The translations under genes and the position numbers were made by a program. DNA of 17,373 bases, taken from SCGC-AAA076-P13 sp964276145. Lineage in GTDB: Bacteria > Pseudomonadota > Gammaproteobacteria > Magnimaribacterales > D2472. Below are positions 14,211-17,373 of this stretch, one piece after another. The stretch's first letter is position 1. Each line of letters begins with the position of its first letter. Location of the stretch: contig CAXYDN010000008.1 of the NCBI GenBank assembly GCA_964276145.1, positions 1 to 17,373 on the forward strand, written 5' to 3'. The notes under the pieces are model-generated. The model ran no database searches. It saw nothing but the letters and a program-made list of their open reading frames with translations, and was not told where the DNA came from.

Positions 14211-15298
14211 TGAGAAAATTTTTATTATCAATATTAACTGTTAACTTTTTAATTGGATGTTCAGATAGTAATATTTCTGATGGCTCTTCTCAGCCAGAAG
14301 AGCAAAAGAAATACGAATGGAGGCTTGTTACTTCATGGCCTAAAAACTATCCAGGTCTTGGCATGGCTCCTGAAAGAATAGCTGACTTAGTTGAAGAAAT
14401 GAGTAATGGTCAGATGAAAATAACAGTATACGGAGCTGGAGAACAAGTTCCTGCATTTGGAGTATTTGATGCTGTATCAAGTGGCTCACATCAAATGGGG
14501 CATAGCGGAGGATATTTTTGGAAAGGTAAAGTCCCTGCAGCTCAATTTTTTACGAGTGTGCCTTTTGGATTAACCGCAGATGAAATTAATGCATGGGTTA
14601 ATAGAGGCGGTGGCTTAGAGCTTTGGAGAGAAATATACGAACCGTTTAACATCTATCCTATTCCCGCAGGAAACACAGGAACTCAAATGTTTGGTTGGTT
14701 CAATAAAGAAATTAACTCTCTAGAAGATATTAAAGGCTTAAAAATGCGTATTCCAGGCATCGGGGGAGAAGTTCTCAAAGAAGCCGGAGGAATACCAGTA
14801 ACGCTTCCTGGAGGAGAGTTATTTACCGCATTACAAACAGGCGTCATAGATGCAACAGAATGGGTCGGGCCATATAATGACCTAACTTTTGGTTTTCATC
14901 AGGCAGCAAAATACTACTATTACCCAGGATGGCATGAGCCAGGACCAATGTTAGAACTATTAATCAATATAGATGCCTGGAACAGTCTTCCTAAACATCT
15001 TCAAGTTATTATTGAGACTGCTACTAAAGCTGTAAACCAAGATACTCTTGATGAGTATTTAGCCAGAAATAATCAAGCCCTTACAGAATTAATTGATGTT
15101 CACGGTGTTGAGCTTAGAAAATTACCTGATGATGTAATAGAAGAGTTTAGAGATATATCAGAAAAAATATTAGACGACTTGGCTAAAGAAGATGAAGTTA
15201 TTGGAAGGGTCTACGACTCCTATTCAGAATTTAAAAAGAATGTATCCGCATATCATGAAATATCTGAAGACGCATTTATTGAGTCTAGAAATAAGTAG
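14210..15298 (+). CDS. dctP: TRAP transporter solute-binding lipoprotein, TakP/DctP type
   Basis: The chosen start, 14210, gives 362 residues and a lipoprotein signal peptide (MRKFLLSILTVNFLIGC; Cys17 after LIG). An in-frame ATG at 14171 inside uvrD would add 13 polar residues and bury the signal. The mature protein matches the TakP-type branch: RLVTSWPKNYPGLG, GHSGGYFWKGKVPAAQFF, PAGNTGTQMFGWFNKEI, LKMRIPGIGGE with the conserved ligand-binding Arg180, DATEWVGPYND (Glu217, Trp218) and YYYYPGWHEPGP. That branch binds 2-oxoacids and related carboxylates; here the substrate is inferred only. Most TRAP binding proteins are soluble, so a lipid anchor is a variation. The gene is sandwiched between uvrD (1-nt overlap) and lipB (TAGTG overlap). 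Confidence 0.92.
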   Translation: MRKFLLSILTVNFLIGCSDSNISDGSSQPEEQKKYEWRLVTSWPKNYPGLGMAPERIADLVEEMSNGQMKITVYGAGEQVPAFGVFDAVSSGSHQMGHSGGYFWKGKVPAAQFFTSVPFGLTADEINAWVNRGGGLELWREIYEPFNIYPIPAGNTGTQMFGWFNKEINSLEDIKGLKMRIPGIGGEVLKEAGGIPVTLPGGELFTALQTGVIDATEWVGPYNDLTFGFHQAAKYYYYPGWHEPGPMLELLINIDAWNSLPKHLQVIIETATKAVNQDTLDEYLARNNQALTELIDVHGVELRKLPDDVIEEFRDISEKILDDLAKEDEVIGRVYDSYSEFKKNVSAYHEISEDAFIESRNK

Positions 15299-15901
15299 TG
15301 TCAGAAAACCTAACTTTTAAATCTCTTGGTCTTCGTGACTATGATGATACATGGCAGTCAATGAAGTCACACATAAGAAAAGAAGATTTTAAAAATGAAA
15401 TATGGTTTTTAGAACACCCACCAGTTTTTACCTTGGGGACTGCTGCTGATCAAAAACATATTTTAAATGCTAAAGATATTCCAGTTGTTCAGTCTGACCG
15501 GGGCGGAGAAGTAACCTATCATGGGCCAGGACAATTAGTTATTTACTTTATGATTGATGTAAAGAGATCAAAGCTGGGCCCAAAAACTCTTGTTAAGTCT
15601 CTTCAAGAATTTACTAAATCACTTCTTAAAGAATACTCAATAGACTCGAAATTTATAGATGGCGCACCGGGAGTCTATGTAAGATGAAAAAAAAATTGCT
15701 TCTATTGGTCTTAGAATTTCTAAAGGTAAAACCTATCACGGCATTAGCATAAATGTGGATATGGATCTTACCCCTTTTGGTTATATAAACCCATGTGGCT
15801 ATCAAGGACTTGAGGTAACTCAAATCAAAGAATTAAATAATCAGGTAACTATTAAAGATGTTGAGCGCCTTGCAATTGAACTTTTAGAGCCTATATTCTA
15901 G
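15298..15901 (+). pseudogene. lipB: lipB, octanoyl-[ACP]:protein N-octanoyltransferase, interrupted by a frameshift
   Basis: LipB moves octanoyl groups from acyl carrier protein to lipoyl domains, the first step of lipoate synthesis. The first frame starts at GTG 15298 (TAGTG overlap with the TRAP gene), includes RGGEVTYHGPGQ (68-79) and GAPGVYV (122-128), and stops at TGA 15685-15687. From GAT at 15683 the next frame reads DEKKIASIGLRI, then NPCGYQGLEV, to TAG 15899-15901. Removing one A (near 15680-15682) restores a 200-residue protein (E. coli LipB 213). Both catalytic residues, Lys132 and Cys166 of the repaired protein (E. coli Lys135/Cys169, same 34 spacing), lie after the shift, so the 129-residue product alone should be inactive. 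It could be a sequencing or assembly error, a recent mutation, or recoding; error is most likely. Confidence 0.9.
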
Positions 15902-15903
15902 AT

Positions 15904-16866
15904 ATGGAGATTATTCCAACACAAAAAATTATTAATAGAGATGGGGTTAAGGCTGTTAAAAATGGCCAGAAGGGCAATCAGTACTCTCATATACCTAACT
16001 TAAAAAAACCTGAATGGCTTAAAGTTAAAGCTCAATTCAATCCTAATTTTCATAAGATAAAAAGCCAAGTCTCAGAAAAAAGACTTAATACAGTTTGCGA
16101 AGAAGCGCATTGTCCTAATATCTCTGAGTGCTGGTCTGCTGGTACCGCAACTTTTATGCTTATGGGTTCAGTCTGTACAAGAGCATGTAAGTTTTGTTCG
16201 GTGGATACGGGAAATCCTCAAGGTTGGTTAGATCAAGACGAGCCCCTAAATACTGCAAAAGCAGTTGAAATCATGAAACTCAAATATGTGGTGCTCACCT
16301 CAGTAAACAGAGATGATCTTCCTGACGGAGGTGCTAAACATTTTGCTGATACAGTTAAGCTCATTAAAGATTTAAATCCTGGAACAGCAGTTGAAGCTCT
16401 AACACCTGATTTCAAGGGACTATCATCTTCTATAGATACCATTGTGAATTGTGGTCTAGAAGTCTTTGCTCAAAATATTGAAACTGTTGAACGACTAACA
16501 CATCCAGTAAGAGATATAAGAGCGGGTTACCAACAGACTTTAGATGTTCTTGCTGAATCAAAAAGAATAAACTCTAAGGTATTAACAAAAACAAGTCTTA
16601 TTCTAGGTCTTGGTGAGACCGATAAAGAAATAGAGCAGACCATGGATGATCTTATAGAAAATAAAGTTGATATTCTTACAATTGGTCAGTACTTGAGACC
16701 AACTTTAAATCACCTTCCTATAGATAGATGGGTAACTCCAGAAGAGTTTGAGGCTTATAGAGAAATAGGACTGAAAAAAGGCTTCTTTGAAGTTGTTTCA
16801 GGACCTATGGTCAGATCCAGCTATAGAGCTGAGAGAGCTTTAGAAAAAAATAACGCTGGCCTTTAA
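15904..16866 (+). CDS. lipA: lipoyl synthase LipA (radical SAM)
   Basis: The 320-residue protein has both iron-sulfur motifs: the auxiliary-cluster cysteines Cys65, Cys70 and Cys76 (CEEAHCPNISEC, CX4CX5C) and the radical-SAM Cys91, Cys95 and Cys98 (CTRACKFC, CX3CX2C). It also has the C-terminal RSSYRAE (304-310), whose Ser ligates the auxiliary cluster. It inserts two sulfurs at C6 and C8 of protein-bound octanoyl groups, consuming the auxiliary cluster. The start ATG is 2 bp after the lipB stop; no separate Shine-Dalgarno is seen, so translation probably depends on reading through lipB. That makes an intact lipA after a broken lipB notable. The length is normal. Confidence 0.98.
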   Translation: MEIIPTQKIINRDGVKAVKNGQKGNQYSHIPNLKKPEWLKVKAQFNPNFHKIKSQVSEKRLNTVCEEAHCPNISECWSAGTATFMLMGSVCTRACKFCSVDTGNPQGWLDQDEPLNTAKAVEIMKLKYVVLTSVNRDDLPDGGAKHFADTVKLIKDLNPGTAVEALTPDFKGLSSSIDTIVNCGLEVFAQNIETVERLTHPVRDIRAGYQQTLDVLAESKRINSKVLTKTSLILGLGETDKEIEQTMDDLIENKVDILTIGQYLRPTLNHLPIDRWVTPEEFEAYREIGLKKGFFEVVSGPMVRSSYRAERALEKNNAGL

Positions 16867-16871
16867 ATTTG

Positions 16872-17373
16872 TTATAGCACTAAAAATGGTGCAAGAAGCA
16901 CAGTAGCCAGAACAAGAAGTTGAATAATAATAAAGGGCATGACACCTCGGTATATCTCAGATGTCCTAATTGATTCATCTGCAACACCTCTGAGATAGAA
17001 GAGAGAGAAACCAAACGGAGGAGTTAAAAATGAGGTTTGAAGGTTTATAGCTAAAAGTATTGCAAGCCAAACCGGATCAAAGCCCATCATTAATAATGGT
17101 GGAGCAACTAGAGGAACGATAACGTAACAAATTTCAATAAAATCTAAAATAAAGCCAAGCAAAAAAACAAACATCAGTACAAATATAAGAGCTGTATAGG
17201 GTCCTCCAGGAAGTGATCCAAAGATTAGATCAATTAAATCATCTCCTCCAACGCCTCTAAAGATAAGGGAAAAGATTGAGGCCCCAATTAAGATGGTAAA
17301 AATCATAGTAGAAACGATTGCGGTCTTTTGACTTGTCTCTTTTATAAAACTGAAAGTCAGGCCTCCATTAATT
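16872..17373 (-). CDS. dctM: TRAP transporter large permease DctM, C-terminal part (cut by window edge)
   Basis: The frame is open to the window's right edge, so the 5' end lies outside; 166 codons are visible. The ATG at 17306 is internal, since the sequence before it (GLTFSFIKETSQKTAIVSTM) continues the protein. Hydrophobic segments and the blocks FRGVGGDD, LPGGPYTALIF, LGFILDFIEICYVIVPL, LAINLQTSFLTPPFGFSLFYLRGVA and EIYRGVMPFIIIQLL match the DctM family (12-TM carboxylate permease subunit, mannitol/chloroaromatic-type annotation). It converges on lipA with 5 bp between stops. A small subunit (DctQ) is expected upstream, beyond the window. Confidence 0.9.
   Translation of the reverse strand, partial: INGGLTFSFIKETSQKTAIVSTMIFTILIGASIFSLIFRGVGGDDLIDLIFGSLPGGPYTALIFVLMFVFLLGFILDFIEICYVIVPLVAPPLLMMGFDPVWLAILLAINLQTSFLTPPFGFSLFYLRGVADESIRTSEIYRGVMPFIIIQLLVLATVLLAPFLVL

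Noticed and set aside
15669..15687. prfB-like programmed +1 frameshift in lipB (GGGAG upstream of a UGA).
   Set aside because: GGGAG is 11 nt from the UGA, too far compared with prfB, and it encodes conserved Pro-Gly-Val. Re-pairing of the AGA-reading tRNA to GAU would be poor. I keep it only as a remote option.
15687..15695. Nine-A run next to the lipB stop as a site where polymerase slippage could rescue the frame.
   Set aside because: The TGA begins at 15685, upstream of the run (only its last A is in it), so adding or dropping an A in the run leaves the stop in place. Slippage there cannot restore LipB.
17304..17306. ATG at 17306 as the true start of the permease gene.
   Set aside because: The frame stays open with DctM-like sequence to the window edge, so it is an internal Met and the gene is cut by the window.
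1..17373. Mobile element, CRISPR, defence system, tRNA or rRNA.
   Set aside because: No transposase or integrase motif, no direct-repeat array, no tRNA-like cloverleaf and no rRNA stretch was noticed. Almost every long frame is a recognisable housekeeping or metabolic gene.

Overview
The window is AT-rich (about one-third G+C by eye, not computed) and densely coded. It reads as chromosomal DNA from a free-living, probably marine, gammaproteobacterium with a streamlined genome; SAR86-like or another low-GC oligotroph is an inference, not shown. Pointers are a UvrD that resembles E. coli UvrD over its whole length, a HexR-like RpiR regulator, TypA/BipA, lipB-lipA, TRAP transporter parts, a secreted M20 amidohydrolase, spacers often under 15 bp and many start/stop overlaps. 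I see no rRNA, tRNA, insertion sequence, CRISPR array, phage gene or defence island.

Layout. 1-2800 (+): a YwaF/TMEM164-type membrane protein overlapping a PlsC-type acyltransferase, then a decayed antisense gene fragment, a crotonase-family enzyme and a GNAT acetyltransferase; the theme is acyl and lipid chemistry. 2859-3954 (+): a membrane protein whose C-terminus looks like a very divergent Bax-inhibitor-1/TMBIM protein, then a Cys-rich mini-protein. A strong hairpin at 3981-4007 separates these from two minus-strand genes, a PDZ-containing lipoprotein and typA. A 40-bp divergent gap with a palindromic -10 box separates typA from a plus-strand run: M20 amidohydrolase, nitronate monooxygenase-like enzyme, two small proteins and a 3-hydroxyisobutyrate-dehydrogenase-family enzyme.

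10170-11993 is a tight minus-strand set: RpiR/HexR-type regulator, MazG-like pyrophosphohydrolase, a 49-residue protein and a 122-residue membrane protein. Divergent from it, 12036-16866 (+) is a contiguous set with overlaps of 1 nt or gaps of 2 nt: uvrD, a TakP-type TRAP solute-binding lipoprotein, lipB and lipA. lipB is broken by a one-base frameshift that cuts off both catalytic residues, while lipA next to it looks intact. The 3' part of a TRAP large permease gene runs in convergently from the right edge, so the TRAP solute-binding protein and permease lie on opposite strands with lipBA between them.

Most of the window is ordinary housekeeping and catabolic DNA. I found no convincing new multi-gene system. 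The best leads are the lipB frameshift, the coupled TMEM164-like/PlsC pair, the BI-1-like protein, the lipoprotein with a PDZ apparently inserted in another fold, and three small proteins.
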